DNA from: Aeromonas jandaei
Lineage (GTDB): Bacteria; Pseudomonadota; Gammaproteobacteria; Enterobacterales; Aeromonadaceae
DNA: 64,000 bases
Assembly: GCF_037890695.1 (NCBI RefSeq)
Contig: NZ_CP149571.1
Location: 4,432,001-4,496,000 of the forward strand
Reading direction: 5' to 3'
A model generated the notes under the pieces. The model was not told the origin of the DNA. It was given only the letters and a program-made list of their open reading frames with translations, and did not search any database. Positions 1 through 7,798 of the stretch are shown in pieces. Position numbers and translations under genes: made by a program. How positions within the stretch are numbered: the first letter of the stretch is position 1; the number at the start of each line of letters is the position of its first letter.

Positions 1-68
1 GTATTACAGCCAGTCAGTGCAGCAAACACGGCCAGGGCCACGCCGCCTTTGATAAAGTTATTATTCAT
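1..68 (-). CDS. Lipoprotein, N-terminal part only
   Basis: Only the first 22 codons lie in the window; the gene runs off the left edge. The peptide is a short polar start, a hydrophobic stretch (GVALAVFAALTGC) and then Asn, so it has a lipoprotein signal with lipobox LTGC and would be exported and lipidated. I chose the ATG at 68 because AAGGTG lies 8 bases upstream; an in-frame ATG at 74 is also possible. Nothing can be said about its function. Confidence 0.6.
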   Translation of the reverse strand, partial: MNNNFIKGGVALAVFAALTGCN

Positions 69-327
69 TTCCATATCACCTTGATTGTTTTGTTATTTAG
101 CGACCCTATCCAGCAGGTCGGGCGCAAATATAACAAACAACCAGTGGCCATTTTTCATCGATGACTCACAAATTCTGGTAATTGTGATCACTGGCCCAAC
201 ATCCGCTTCTCGACTGATTTTTAGATGTTTTTATTGAGACGTTGCTCATTTGCGGCCATGCCGTGCCAAGCGCCACGAAACGCGGTTTTATGGCATACTC
301 CCTCCCCCATGCCCGAGGAGTGTGTTG

Positions 328-672
328 ATGGCCAAGTACGACAAGATTTCCCCCGAGACCCAGCAGGAGGCGATGAAAATTGCCCGCGCCAACCAGAAGC
401 CGGGGCAGACCAAGGAGCAGACCCAGCTTATCGCCCAGGGGATCCAGAAAGGGATCGACGAGTATAAAAAACAGATGAAGGCGCGGGCTCGCGAAGCCAG
501 TCGCCAGAAGAAACTGCAGACCAAAGCGAAACAGAGCCAGCAAGCGCAGCAAGACGACGAACAGGATGAAGCCCTTGAGGTCATCGAGGTCACTCGCCAC
601 CATCCGCTGCCATGGGCCCTGCTGGCCGCCAGCTGGCTCGGCTTTGTCGCCGTCTGGTTGTGGTTGCGCTAA
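328..672 (+). CDS. DUF2956 family protein with C-terminal membrane anchor
   Basis: A 114-residue protein. It begins MAKYDKISPETQQEAMKIA, followed by a lysine/glutamine-rich helical region (roughly residues 15-85, strongly charged and probably coiled) and ends in one hydrophobic segment (about residues 92-112, ALLAASWLGFVAVWLWL). The N-terminal part, with PGQTKEQTQLIAQGI, matches what I recall of DUF2956 from Vibrio and Aeromonas. Function is unknown; the layout suggests a cytoplasmic coil tethered to the inner membrane by a tail anchor. The ATG at 328 is preceded by GAGGAG with 7-base spacing, so I prefer it to the earlier in-frame ATG at 250. Confidence 0.8.
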   Translation: MAKYDKISPETQQEAMKIARANQKPGQTKEQTQLIAQGIQKGIDEYKKQMKARAREASRQKKLQTKAKQSQQAQQDDEQDEALEVIEVTRHHPLPWALLAASWLGFVAVWLWLR

Positions 673-842
673 GAGGCCGCAAACCTTTGTCCGGGATCCG
701 CTTCACAGAGCAGGGCCATCAGGCTGGTCAGGCTAATTGAAGGCTGATTAAATCCCGCCTCTGTTTGCCCCAGCCCAAGCTGTTGCTAACCCAGCTATTG
801 CCAACCCAGACTGTCTGGTCATCTGTTTTCAGGAAATTCGTT

Positions 843-1178
843 ATGAACCCCGCTCCGCTCTACCTGCTGGCCCCCTTTGTGCTCTTTCTGGTGACCATGC
901 TGCTCTATCGCATCTCGCCGCTGCGGGCCGTTGCCGCCGGCACAGTGCGCTGGTTTATTCTGCCCGCCTTTACCCTCTTTATTCTGCTGATCATCATCAA
1001 TGGCGCAGCCGACCCCGCCCTGCGCAATCCCGCCTTCCACTGGTTGATGCCGGGCCTTGGCTTTGCCCTGAGCCTGTTTCCGGGCCTGCCCAAGGCACTG
1101 GTGCCACGTCTGGCCATCAAGGAGGGGGCCTTTGCCGCCCTCGGCCTGATGCTGATGAGCCTGGCCATGGTCTACTGA
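843..1178 (+). CDS. Small integral membrane protein, unknown
   Basis: A 111-residue, very hydrophobic protein with about four membrane segments: near residues 4-22, 33-52, 66-82 and 92-110. The segments are joined by short loops with basic residues (YRISPLR, PRLAIK). No family I can name with confidence. AGGAAA lies 6 bases before the ATG at 843, which decides the start over an upstream in-frame extension. It stands alone on the plus strand between the DUF2956 gene and a TPR-like gene, with about 170 bases of non-coding sequence before it. Confidence 0.6.
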   Translation: MNPAPLYLLAPFVLFLVTMLLYRISPLRAVAAGTVRWFILPAFTLFILLIIINGAADPALRNPAFHWLMPGLGFALSLFPGLPKALVPRLAIKEGAFAALGLMLMSLAMVY

Positions 1179-1207
1179 CCGGCTGGCCGCTGACGCTGAC
1201 ATGACTC

Positions 1208-1235
1208 AAGGGGCGCTCTGTGACGAGCGCCCCTT
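1208..1235 (+). terminator. Hairpin, probable terminator
   Basis: Perfect 11-bp inverted repeat AAGGGGCGCTC / GAGCGCCCCTT around a 6-base loop, 30 bases after the membrane-protein stop. The T run after the stem is only two bases, so intrinsic termination is likely but may be weak. Confidence 0.5.
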
Positions 1236-1291
1236 GTGCAATCAATAACCTGCAGGCATCTTGGTGCAAGGATCGCCAGCCAGGAGGCCAG

Positions 1292-2161
1292 ATGGAGAAT
1301 CCGCCCGATTTCATGGCGCTATGGGACTATCAGGATCCCGTCGCCACTGCCCAGCGCTTCGATGCCCTGCTGCCCGTAGTGCGCGCCGACCAGGATTTGC
1401 AGCTCGAGCTGGAGCTGCTGACCCAGATTGCTCGCACCCATGCCCTGCAACACCAGCCAGAGCAAGCCAGACAGACCCTTGATGACGTAGAGAAGCGCCT
1501 CACCGGGGCAACCCCCAGAGCCCGGGTCAGATTGCATATCGAGCGGGGCCGCCTGTTCCATGCCGCTGGCGATCAGAGTCAGGCCAAAGCGCAGTTTGAG
1601 CAGGCCTGGCAACAGGGGCTCAAGAGCAAGGAGCTCTATCTCGCCATCGACGCGGCCCAGATGGTGGCCATGACGGTGCCGCCGCCAGAGCAGAGCCGCT
1701 GGCATCAGTTGGGGATGGAGCTGGCCGAGCGCAGCCCGGATGAGCGGGTGCGCAGCTGGCTACCTGCCATTTACCATAATCTGTGCTGGACCCTGTTCGA
1801 GCTGGGGCGATTTGACGAGGCAAAAGCGCTGCAACAGAAGTGTCTGAGCTGGCATGAAGCGCATCAGGAGCAGGGCAAGGCTTTTATCGCCCGCTGGAGT
1901 CTCGCCCGCCTAAGCCGGGCCATGGGTCTGCATCAACAAGCGATGGCCGAACTGACCCAGCTTAAAGCCGATATGAGTGAAGCCAGCGCTGCGGAAGATG
2001 GCGATCTGTTCGAGGAGCTGGGGGAGAATGCGCTGGCGCTGGATGATCCGGCGGCGGCCGAATACTTTGCCCGCGCCTGGTTTCTGCTCTCGCGCGATAG
2101 CTGGAGCAAGAGCCATGAAGCGGAACGGCTGACCCGGCTCAAACGCCTCGCCAAACTCTGA
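1292..2161 (+). CDS. TPR-like helical repeat protein
   Basis: A 289-residue soluble protein made almost entirely of amphipathic helices. Tetratricopeptide-like spacing is visible, for example around AQFEQAWQQG, FDEAKALQQKCLSWHEAHQEQG and NALALDDPAAAEYFARAW. No signal peptide or membrane segment, so probably a cytoplasmic scaffold or regulator; no enzymatic motif. Starts at the ATG at 1292 because AGGAGG lies 4 bases upstream; an in-frame GTG at 1220 would fall inside the preceding hairpin. Convergent with the LuxO-like gene and separated from it by a shared terminator. Specific function unknown. Confidence 0.65.
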   Translation: MENPPDFMALWDYQDPVATAQRFDALLPVVRADQDLQLELELLTQIARTHALQHQPEQARQTLDDVEKRLTGATPRARVRLHIERGRLFHAAGDQSQAKAQFEQAWQQGLKSKELYLAIDAAQMVAMTVPPPEQSRWHQLGMELAERSPDERVRSWLPAIYHNLCWTLFELGRFDEAKALQQKCLSWHEAHQEQGKAFIARWSLARLSRAMGLHQQAMAELTQLKADMSEASAAEDGDLFEELGENALALDDPAAAEYFARAWFLLSRDSWSKSHEAERLTRLKRLAKL

Positions 2162-2168
2162 ACGGCTC

Positions 2169-2206
2169 AAAAGAGAAGGGCGGCCCTCTGGCTGCCCTTC
2201 TCTTTT
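2169..2206. terminator. Bidirectional terminator
   Basis: Perfect 13-bp inverted repeat AAAAGAGAAGGGC / GCCCTTCTCTTTT. The A and T runs at its two ends serve both the TPR-like gene (plus) and the LuxO-like gene (minus). Confidence 0.8.
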
Positions 2207-2217
2207 GGCAAACTGGT

Positions 2218-3624
2218 TCAGGCCAGATTGGCCTCTTCCCACCCCTGCTTCTTGCGATAGATGGTGGAGGGGCTGATCTCCAGCAGGGCCGCCGCCTTGG
2301 GAATATTGCCGTCACAGCTGGCGATGGCCTGCTCTATCACCTCTTTTTCCACCAGCCAGAGCGGCCGGATCGGCCCGCCAACTGCGGGAGTGGTAGCTGT
2401 CGCTGCGGGTTGCTGGGCAGCTGTCGTTGCAACAGCCAGAGCCCGCACACCATTGAGGGGCGGCGGCAGGATATCCGGGCTGACCAGCTCCTTGTCATTG
2501 AGCACGACGATATTGCGCACCACGTTCTGCAACTCGCGCACGTTGCCGGGCCAGGGGTAGTCGAGCAGCACTCGCGCCGCGGCGGCATCGAAGTCGCGAA
2601 AGCGCTTGTTCTCCTCTTTCGCATAGTTCTGCAGCAGGCTGCGGGCCAGCAGCAGAATATCTTCGCCCCGCTCCCTGAGCGGCGGCAGATAGAGGGGGAT
2701 AACGTGGAGCCGGTAGTAGAGATCCTCGCGAAAACGGCCCGCCTTCACTTCCAGCAAGGGATCCCGGTTGGTTGCACAGATAAAGCGCACATCCACGGTT
2801 TCCAGTTTGCCGCTGCCGACCCGCTGCAGGGTGCCGGTCTGGATAAAGCGCAGCAGCTTGCTCTGCAGGTCGAGATCCATCTCGCAGATCTCGTCGAGAA
2901 ACAGGGTGCCGCCATCCGCCAGACTGGCCGCCCCTTTGCGATCGCCCTGGGCACCGGTGAAGGAGCCCTTCACATGGCCGAAGATCTCGCTCTCCATCAG
3001 ATCGTGGGGAATGGCGGCGCAGTTGAGGGCGATAAAGGGCTGCTCGCGGCGCGGGCTGCACTGGTGGATCGCCTCGGCGCACACCTCCTTGCCGGTACCG
3101 CTCTCGCCGGTAATAAAGACGGTCGCCTTGCTCGGCGCCGCGCTCTCGATGATGCGATAAACCGCCTGCATCGCCATGGAGGCACCGATAAAACCGAAGA
3201 AGGATTGCCGCTCGAAGTTCTCGCGATAGTGGGCAACCAGCGAGCTCAACTGCTGGTGTTTCAAGGCATTGCGGGCTGTGGCGCAGAGCCGCTTGCTGTC
3301 AAACGGCTTGGTCAGAAAGTCGAAGGCACCGAGACGCATCGCCTCCACCGCCACATCTACCGAGCCGTGGGCGGTGATCACCACCACGGCGCAGGGGAGC
3401 TGCTGTTCGGTGATCTGCTGCAGGATCTCCATGCCTGACATATCGGGCAACTCAAGGTCAAGCAGCACCACCGGAGGGGGGCTCGTCAGCAACACCTCCA
3501 GCGCCTGCTGTCCGCAATCGGCCAGCACCACCTCATAGCCATCCTGGCGCAGGTACTGCTCATAAACTACAGCCAGACTCCGGGTATCTTCCACCAACAG
3601 GACACGGGGTGCGTTCTCAGCCAC
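2218..3624 (-). CDS. luxO: LuxO-like sigma-54-dependent response regulator
   Basis: A 468-residue NtrC-class activator. Receiver domain at residues 7-120 with phospho-acceptor Asp56, acid pair Glu12-Asp13 and Lys106. AAA+ domain at about 145-375 with Walker A GESGTGKE (173-180) and the sigma-54 contact loop GSFTGA (220-225), a variant of the usual GAFTGA. C-terminal Fis-type helix-turn-helix (GNIPKAAALLEISPSTIYRK). The AAA+ and C-terminal segments follow Vibrio LuxO closely (for example LDLQSKLLRFIQTGT). In Vibrio, phospho-LuxO switches on Qrr small RNAs and so controls quorum-sensing output; that role here is inference. The start is GTG at 3624 with AAGGA 8 bases upstream. No luxU phosphorelay gene is adjacent and I found no Qrr-like core in the flanks. 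Confidence 0.85.
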   Translation of the reverse strand: MAENAPRVLLVEDTRSLAVVYEQYLRQDGYEVVLADCGQQALEVLLTSPPPVVLLDLELPDMSGMEILQQITEQQLPCAVVVITAHGSVDVAVEAMRLGAFDFLTKPFDSKRLCATARNALKHQQLSSLVAHYRENFERQSFFGFIGASMAMQAVYRIIESAAPSKATVFITGESGTGKEVCAEAIHQCSPRREQPFIALNCAAIPHDLMESEIFGHVKGSFTGAQGDRKGAASLADGGTLFLDEICEMDLDLQSKLLRFIQTGTLQRVGSGKLETVDVRFICATNRDPLLEVKAGRFREDLYYRLHVIPLYLPPLRERGEDILLLARSLLQNYAKEENKRFRDFDAAAARVLLDYPWPGNVRELQNVVRNIVVLNDKELVSPDILPPPLNGVRALAVATTAAQQPAATATTPAVGGPIRPLWLVEKEVIEQAIASCDGNIPKAAALLEISPSTIYRKKQGWEEANLA

Positions 3625-3731
3625 AGGATTGATCCTTGTTAATTGATTTTGTTCTTTATTTTTAGCGCTACCGCTGATATCCCATGCGCAATGCTCTCAG
3701 TTTATCCCGCGAAACGAGAGGATGCACAAGT

Positions 3732-3758
3732 AAAAACGGCTCCTTAAGGAGCCGTTTT
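3732..3758 (-). terminator. Terminator of fkpA
   Basis: Perfect 11-bp stem AAAACGGCTCC / GGAGCCGTTTT with a TTAA loop. Read on the minus strand it is followed by a T run, 16 bases past the fkpA stop. Confidence 0.85.
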
Positions 3759-3774
3759 CATCGATACAAAGAAA

Positions 3775-4569
3775 TTACTTCTTGGCGTCTTCTGCAGCCG
3801 GCTTCTCGATAGCCAGCAGTTCGACGTCAAACACCAGCACGGCGTTAGCCGGGATGGAGCCAGCACCATGCTCGCCGTAGGCCAGCTTGGACGGCAGGAA
3901 GAACTTGAACTTTGAGCCAACCGGCATCAGCTGCACGCCTTCGGTCCAGCCCGGGATAACCTGGTTGAGCGGGAAGGTTGCCGGCTCGCCACGGTCAACG
4001 GAGCTGTCGAACTTGGTGCCATCGGTCAGAGTACCGGTGTAGTGAACCTTGACGATGTCGGTCGCTTTCGGCTTGGCGCCAGTGCCCATCTTCTCGACCT
4101 GATACTGCAGGCCGGATTCGGTGCTCTTCACGCCCTCTTTCTTGGCGTTGGCAGCCAGGAACTCTTCACCTTTCTTCAGATTCTCAACGGCATCTTTCTC
4201 GGCTTTGGCCTTGGTCAGCTCGTTGATCTTGGCGTCGTACTGCTGCAGTACTTTCTGGATCTCTTCGTCGGTCATCTTGGCTTCTTTGCCCAGACCATCG
4301 GTGACCCCTTTCAGGATGACGGCGTTGTCCAGCTTGATACCCAGCTCCTGCTGGCGCTCCAGGGTGTTGGCAATGTAGCGACCCATGGAGAGGCCGATGG
4401 CGTAACCGGATTGCTCTTCAAAGCTCTGCGCCTTGGTAGACGCTGCCGGTTTGCTGGCCTCTGCCTTCACCTCGGCGCTATTGGCAGCCGGCTTCTCGTC
4501 TTTTTGGCAAGCAGTCAGACCTACGGCAACCGCCGCAGCCAACAGGGACACCTTCAGAAATTTGTTCAT
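3775..4569 (-). CDS. fkpA: FKBP-type peptidyl-prolyl isomerase FkpA, lipoprotein form
   Basis: A 264-residue periplasmic folding catalyst and chaperone for envelope proteins. The N-terminal helical dimerisation domain (about residues 50-145, from SGYAIGLSMGRYIANTLE on) and the C-terminal FKBP domain (about 155-255, with VHYTGTLTDGTKFDSS, IPGWTEG and VLVFDVELL) are both present. Unlike E. coli FkpA, which is soluble, the signal peptide ends GLTAC followed by Gln, so Cys21 is a likely lipidation site and Gln at +2 favours the outer membrane. Start chosen at 4569, where GGAG precedes by a normal spacing; another ATG lies 12 bases upstream. Its own terminator follows. Confidence 0.95.
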   Translation of the reverse strand: MNKFLKVSLLAAAVAVGLTACQKDEKPAANSAEVKAEASKPAASTKAQSFEEQSGYAIGLSMGRYIANTLERQQELGIKLDNAVILKGVTDGLGKEAKMTDEEIQKVLQQYDAKINELTKAKAEKDAVENLKKGEEFLAANAKKEGVKSTESGLQYQVEKMGTGAKPKATDIVKVHYTGTLTDGTKFDSSVDRGEPATFPLNQVIPGWTEGVQLMPVGSKFKFFLPSKLAYGEHGAGSIPANAVLVFDVELLAIEKPAAEDAKK

Positions 4570-4687
4570 CAGTTTCTCCAAACTCCAAATACCGCTCTCG
4601 GTTCCATCGTGAAATGAGAGGTTTATCGTGATAAGCGCCTTATACTAACGCCGTGATTGCAGGTAACAAAAGCGTGAGACATCAAAA

Positions 4688-5656
4688 ATGATAAAAAGTG
4701 CCATTTATCTGCTAGGGCTCTGCCTCATGCTCACCGGCTGCGAGCAGAGTGCCCGACCAGACCGGCAACTTTCCCTCGCCAGCTCGGGTCTGCTGGCCGC
4801 CGATCTGGCCAGTGACGGCAAGCAGGCTATCGTCTCCAGCCTCGGCCAGGGGGTCGTGGTCTGGGATCTGGAGCAGAACCGCCAGCGCTGGCGCTGGAAA
4901 CAATCCGACTCCCCCGATGATCTGGTCTCCATCGTCCGTTTTGCGCAAGGGGATAGTCACGCCGTGACCGCCACAGCCACCACCTTTGCCATCTGGCAGC
5001 TGCAGAATGGCCAAGCGCAAGGCTACTACTCGCTTCCTGAATCCAGGCTGAGGGATATTGCCCTCTCGGCAGATGGACGCAATGTGCTGATCGGACGTGA
5101 AGATGGCAAAGCGGAGTGGGTCGACACCCAAACCGGACGGCGCTTGCAGTTTCTCGGTCACACCGAGCAGATCAATACGGTGGATCTCTCCGCCAACGGC
5201 CGTTATGCCCTGACCGGTGGCAACGACTACAGCGCCTATCTGTGGGATACCCGCAGTGGTCAGGTGGTCTGGCGCTTCAACCATGGCGGCCGGGTGGTCA
5301 TGGCACGGCTGGAGCCGAGCGGTCGCTACGCCTTCACCGCGGACAGCAGCCGAGGCAGCATCTGGGATCTGAAAACCGGCAAAGAGGTGAGCCAGCTGCA
5401 ATTCGGACACAGGTTCGAGGTCTACACCAGCGCCCGCTTCGCCAATGACGGCAAATGGCTCATCACCGGCGCCCCCTCCCGTCAGCTCTCGCTATGGCAG
5501 GTGAGCGATGGAGCCCTGTTGCAGAGCTGGCTGGTTTCTCCCCATCCCAAGGTAAAACCGCCCAGTGCAGTGGTCTACGGCGTGGCTTTGCGCGACAATA
5601 GTCACCTTGTCAGCGCCAGCTCCAGTGGCCTGGCCGAAATCTGGACCATCAAGTAA
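4688..5656 (+). CDS. WD40-repeat lipoprotein
   Basis: A 322-residue protein with a lipoprotein signal peptide (lipobox LTGC, Cys18) and then a beta-propeller. WD-type blades repeat with endings such as GVVVWDLE, YSAYLWDTRSG, RGSIWDLKTG, LSLWQVSDG and LAEIWTIK, each preceded by a structural turn such as SADGRN, SANGRYA or ANDGKW. About six or seven blades fit. It would sit in the periplasm tethered to a membrane as a binding scaffold; no enzymatic residues are visible. Divergent from fkpA, sharing a 118-base intergenic region, and 14 bases upstream of slyX, so likely co-transcribed with it. Confidence 0.8.
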   Translation: MIKSAIYLLGLCLMLTGCEQSARPDRQLSLASSGLLAADLASDGKQAIVSSLGQGVVVWDLEQNRQRWRWKQSDSPDDLVSIVRFAQGDSHAVTATATTFAIWQLQNGQAQGYYSLPESRLRDIALSADGRNVLIGREDGKAEWVDTQTGRRLQFLGHTEQINTVDLSANGRYALTGGNDYSAYLWDTRSGQVVWRFNHGGRVVMARLEPSGRYAFTADSSRGSIWDLKTGKEVSQLQFGHRFEVYTSARFANDGKWLITGAPSRQLSLWQVSDGALLQSWLVSPHPKVKPPSAVVYGVALRDNSHLVSASSSGLAEIWTIK

Positions 5657-5670
5657 GGACCCGCAGGCCC

Positions 5671-5886
5671 ATGAGTCAGCATTTAAACGAACGCATCGAA
5701 ACCCTGGAAACCCGTCTCGCCTATGCGGAGTACACCATAGAGCTGCTCAACGACGAGGTCACCACCCAGGGGCGCGAGCTCGACCGGCTCAAGCACCAGA
5801 TCCAGCTGCTGATCGACAAGCTCAAGAGCGTGCAACCGAGCCAGATCGCCAGCATGGCCGAAGAGACCCCGCCCCCTCACTACTGA
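5671..5886 (+). CDS. slyX: SlyX family coiled-coil protein
   Basis: A 71-residue protein of the SlyX family: one long coiled coil (LNERIETLETRLAYAEYTIE to about residue 50) with heptad Leu/Ile spacing, then a short proline-rich tail ending PPPHY, which is typical of SlyX. Function unknown even in E. coli. As there, it sits next to slyD and near fkpA. It follows the WD40 lipoprotein gene by 14 bases and ends before a strong bidirectional terminator shared with slyD. Confidence 0.9.
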   Translation: MSQHLNERIETLETRLAYAEYTIELLNDEVTTQGRELDRLKHQIQLLIDKLKSVQPSQIASMAEETPPPHY

Positions 5887-5920
5887 TGAGAGCTCTCTGT
5901 CCGGCAAATGTTGCCCAATA

Positions 5921-5949
5921 AAAAACCCGCGATAAATCGCGGGTTTTTT
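5921..5949. terminator. Bidirectional terminator slyX/slyD
   Basis: Stem AAAAACCCGCGAT / ATCGCGGGTTTTT with T runs on both strands, between the convergent slyX and slyD genes. Confidence 0.9.
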
Positions 5950-5968
5950 ATCATCGGCGTGGCCGTGA

Positions 5969-6640
5969 TCAGTGGTGATGGCCCTTGCCACCACAACCGC
6001 CACCACCGCAGCAGCCGCCATGACCATGGTCGTCGCCGTGGTCATGCTCGTGGCTGTGACCGGCACCGCCACAGCAACCGCCGTGAGCGTGCTCTTCGTC
6101 GTGGTCGTGACCGTGACCACCGCAGCAACCGCCATGGCCGTGATCGTGGTCATGACCATGGTCGTGACCGCAACCGCCGGCACCGTGAACGTGGCCGTGA
6201 GCCAGCTCTTCGGCAGTGGCAGCGCGCACGTCCTTGATCTCGACCTTGAAGCCCAAGGTCACGCCAGCCAGCGGATGGTTGCCATCTACCTTGACGAACT
6301 CTTCAGACACTTCAACTACAGTCACCGGACGATGGCCATCGTCGGTTTCAGCCACGAAAGTATCCCCTTCGGAGACTTCCATGCCGTCGAACAGCTCGCC
6401 CGGCACTTCCTGCACCAGAGACTCGTCGTATTCGCCGTAGGCCTGGCTCGGGGTCAGGGTCACTTCGAAGGCTTCACCTACCGCACGACCTTCCAGCTCG
6501 GCTTCGAGGCCGGAAACCAGATAACGGGTGCCGTGCAGATAGACCAGCGGCTCTTTGCCGACAGTGCTGTCGATGACTTCACCGTGCTCGTCGGTGACTG
6601 TGTATTCCAGCGTAACCACGCTCAGAGGAGCTACTTTCAT
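5969..6640 (-). CDS. slyD: Peptidyl-prolyl isomerase and metallochaperone SlyD
   Basis: A 223-residue cytoplasmic FKBP-type isomerase. The FKBP core (about residues 1-70 and 120-150) surrounds the insert-in-flap chaperone domain, around GELFDGMEVSEGD and GHRPVTVVEV. The C-terminal tail (about residues 148-223) is extremely rich in His, Cys, Gly and Asp, with repeats of GHGGCCGG and HDHGHDHDHG ending GKGHHH. In E. coli this tail binds nickel and serves hydrogenase maturation. The tail here is longer than I remember for E. coli and is internally repetitive. The start at 6640 follows AGGATC; a longer in-frame extension lacks a ribosome site. Confidence 0.96.
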   Translation of the reverse strand: MKVAPLSVVTLEYTVTDEHGEVIDSTVGKEPLVYLHGTRYLVSGLEAELEGRAVGEAFEVTLTPSQAYGEYDESLVQEVPGELFDGMEVSEGDTFVAETDDGHRPVTVVEVSEEFVKVDGNHPLAGVTLGFKVEIKDVRAATAEELAHGHVHGAGGCGHDHGHDHDHGHGGCCGGHGHDHDEEHAHGGCCGGAGHSHEHDHGDDHGHGGCCGGGGCGGKGHHH

Positions 6641-6782
6641 GTCAGGATCCTGCGGATAGAAAAAACGGGCCCAGAATAACCTAAAAAGCGGGCCGCGCAT
6701 ATGCCATGCCCCGTCAGCGGGCGATGAAAAAATCGGCGATGCCACCAGTTTTGGCAACAACGCCCTGCACTCTTCAGGGCTA

Positions 6783-6986
6783 TCAGGGACGAAATACGCC
6801 GATCACCTCTTCGGCTTCACGGGTTACCCGCTCCACCTGTTCCGGCGTCTGCACCTGGGTATCACCGCACGCGACGCAGGTCACCTTCTCGACTCCATGC
6901 TCCATATACAGCATCATGTTGTCCAACTTGCCGCACGCCGGGCAAACCGCACCGGCAATGAAGCGTTTTTTACGTCTGGTTTCCAT
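6783..6986 (-). CDS. yheV: YheV-type putative zinc ribbon protein
   Basis: A 67-residue protein. Two Cys pairs (CPAC near residue 15 and CVAC near residue 37) form a predicted zinc ribbon; the C-terminus ends EEVIGVFRP. Matches the YheV family found beside slyD and kefB in enterobacteria. Function unknown; the fold suggests nucleic-acid or protein binding. A strong ribosome site (GGAGGTAAC) precedes the ATG at 6986. Same strand as slyD with about 140 bases between, so it may be transcribed with slyD. The kefB gene that follows in E. coli is absent here. Confidence 0.88.
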   Translation of the reverse strand: METRRKKRFIAGAVCPACGKLDNMMLYMEHGVEKVTCVACGDTQVQTPEQVERVTREAEEVIGVFRP

Positions 6987-7025
6987 ATTTGTTACCTCCA
7001 GGCAGCATCATATCAGGGTTTTTAC

Positions 7026-7676
7026 ATGCATCACGCCATCGAGTATCACCATTTTTCCTGTCACGGCCTGCAGGCTGGCAACCGCAAACGCACGCCGGTC
7101 GGGCAACTGCTGCGGATCACCCGGGGCGCGGCGCTGCTGAGACTTGGCCAGCATGAACTCCTGCTGCCGGCTGGCAGTTGCTTCTGGCTCTGTGCCGATG
7201 CACTGGCCGCCTTCAGCCCGCTCAGCGGTTGTGATTACGATCAGCTGAACGTCTCTTTGCGCGTAACCCAGCCGCAGCAGGCAGGCTGGCTGCAAGCCAC
7301 GCCCCTGCTCAATGCTCTGCTCGACTCCCTTGCCCTGTGGCAACGGCCGCAAGAGTGGCAAGGGGCCTATGGCCACCGCCTGCAGGTGATCCTCGATGAG
7401 TTGCAGCAGTGCACCATCCAGCCACAAGATAATGAAGCGCTGCAGCAATGCTGGCAGGCTTTGGCCCGCGGCGACGCACAAGCCCTGGCAGAGTGGCAGC
7501 AACGTGGCGATGCACCGCTGGCAGGGGAAGAGCTGCAACAACAGTGGCAACTGCTGCAGGCACTCAGACTGCTCAAGGGGGGCAGCAAAGCCGCTCAGGT
7601 CGCCAACAAACTGGGTTATGGCGATGAGGCCACTCTGCAAGCTGCCTGCCAGCGCTGGGGAGTAGTACAAGATTAG
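7026..7676 (+). CDS. AraC-like regulator with truncated DNA-binding end
   Basis: A 216-residue protein. The N-terminal part (about 1-95) looks like a small cupin/AraC ligand domain (GQLLRITRGAALLRLGQHELLLPAGSCFWL). The C-terminus (about 185-216, SKAAQVANKLGYGDEATLQAACQRWG) resembles the second helix-turn-helix of AraC proteins, in which a G-Y-x-D/E pattern precedes an aromatic turn. The usual first helix-turn-helix is not clear; the middle is an unusually Gln/Leu-rich helical segment. Divergent from yheV with a 39-base gap. Start at ATG 7026 has only a weak AGGG upstream. A regulator is likely; the target is unknown. Confidence 0.6.
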   Translation: MHHAIEYHHFSCHGLQAGNRKRTPVGQLLRITRGAALLRLGQHELLLPAGSCFWLCADALAAFSPLSGCDYDQLNVSLRVTQPQQAGWLQATPLLNALLDSLALWQRPQEWQGAYGHRLQVILDELQQCTIQPQDNEALQQCWQALARGDAQALAEWQQRGDAPLAGEELQQQWQLLQALRLLKGGSKAAQVANKLGYGDEATLQAACQRWGVVQD

Positions 7677-7798
7677 GGGGAATAGGGCCGTCCGAAGCCA
7701 ATGAGCTAAAATCTTGGCTGATTGAGTCCAGCTTTTTGCCAGATGGCCGTTAACAAAGGGGCCATCGCCCCCGCAATCCTTTATGCTAGAGGCCAGAA

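Noticed and set aside
2410..3438. A 342-codon plus-strand frame opposite luxO
   Set aside because: Shadow of a well-supported regulator gene; GC-rich sequence opens antisense frames.
3625..3731. Qrr small RNA beside luxO
   Set aside because: The conserved Qrr core and a sigma-54 -24/-12 pair were looked for and not seen.
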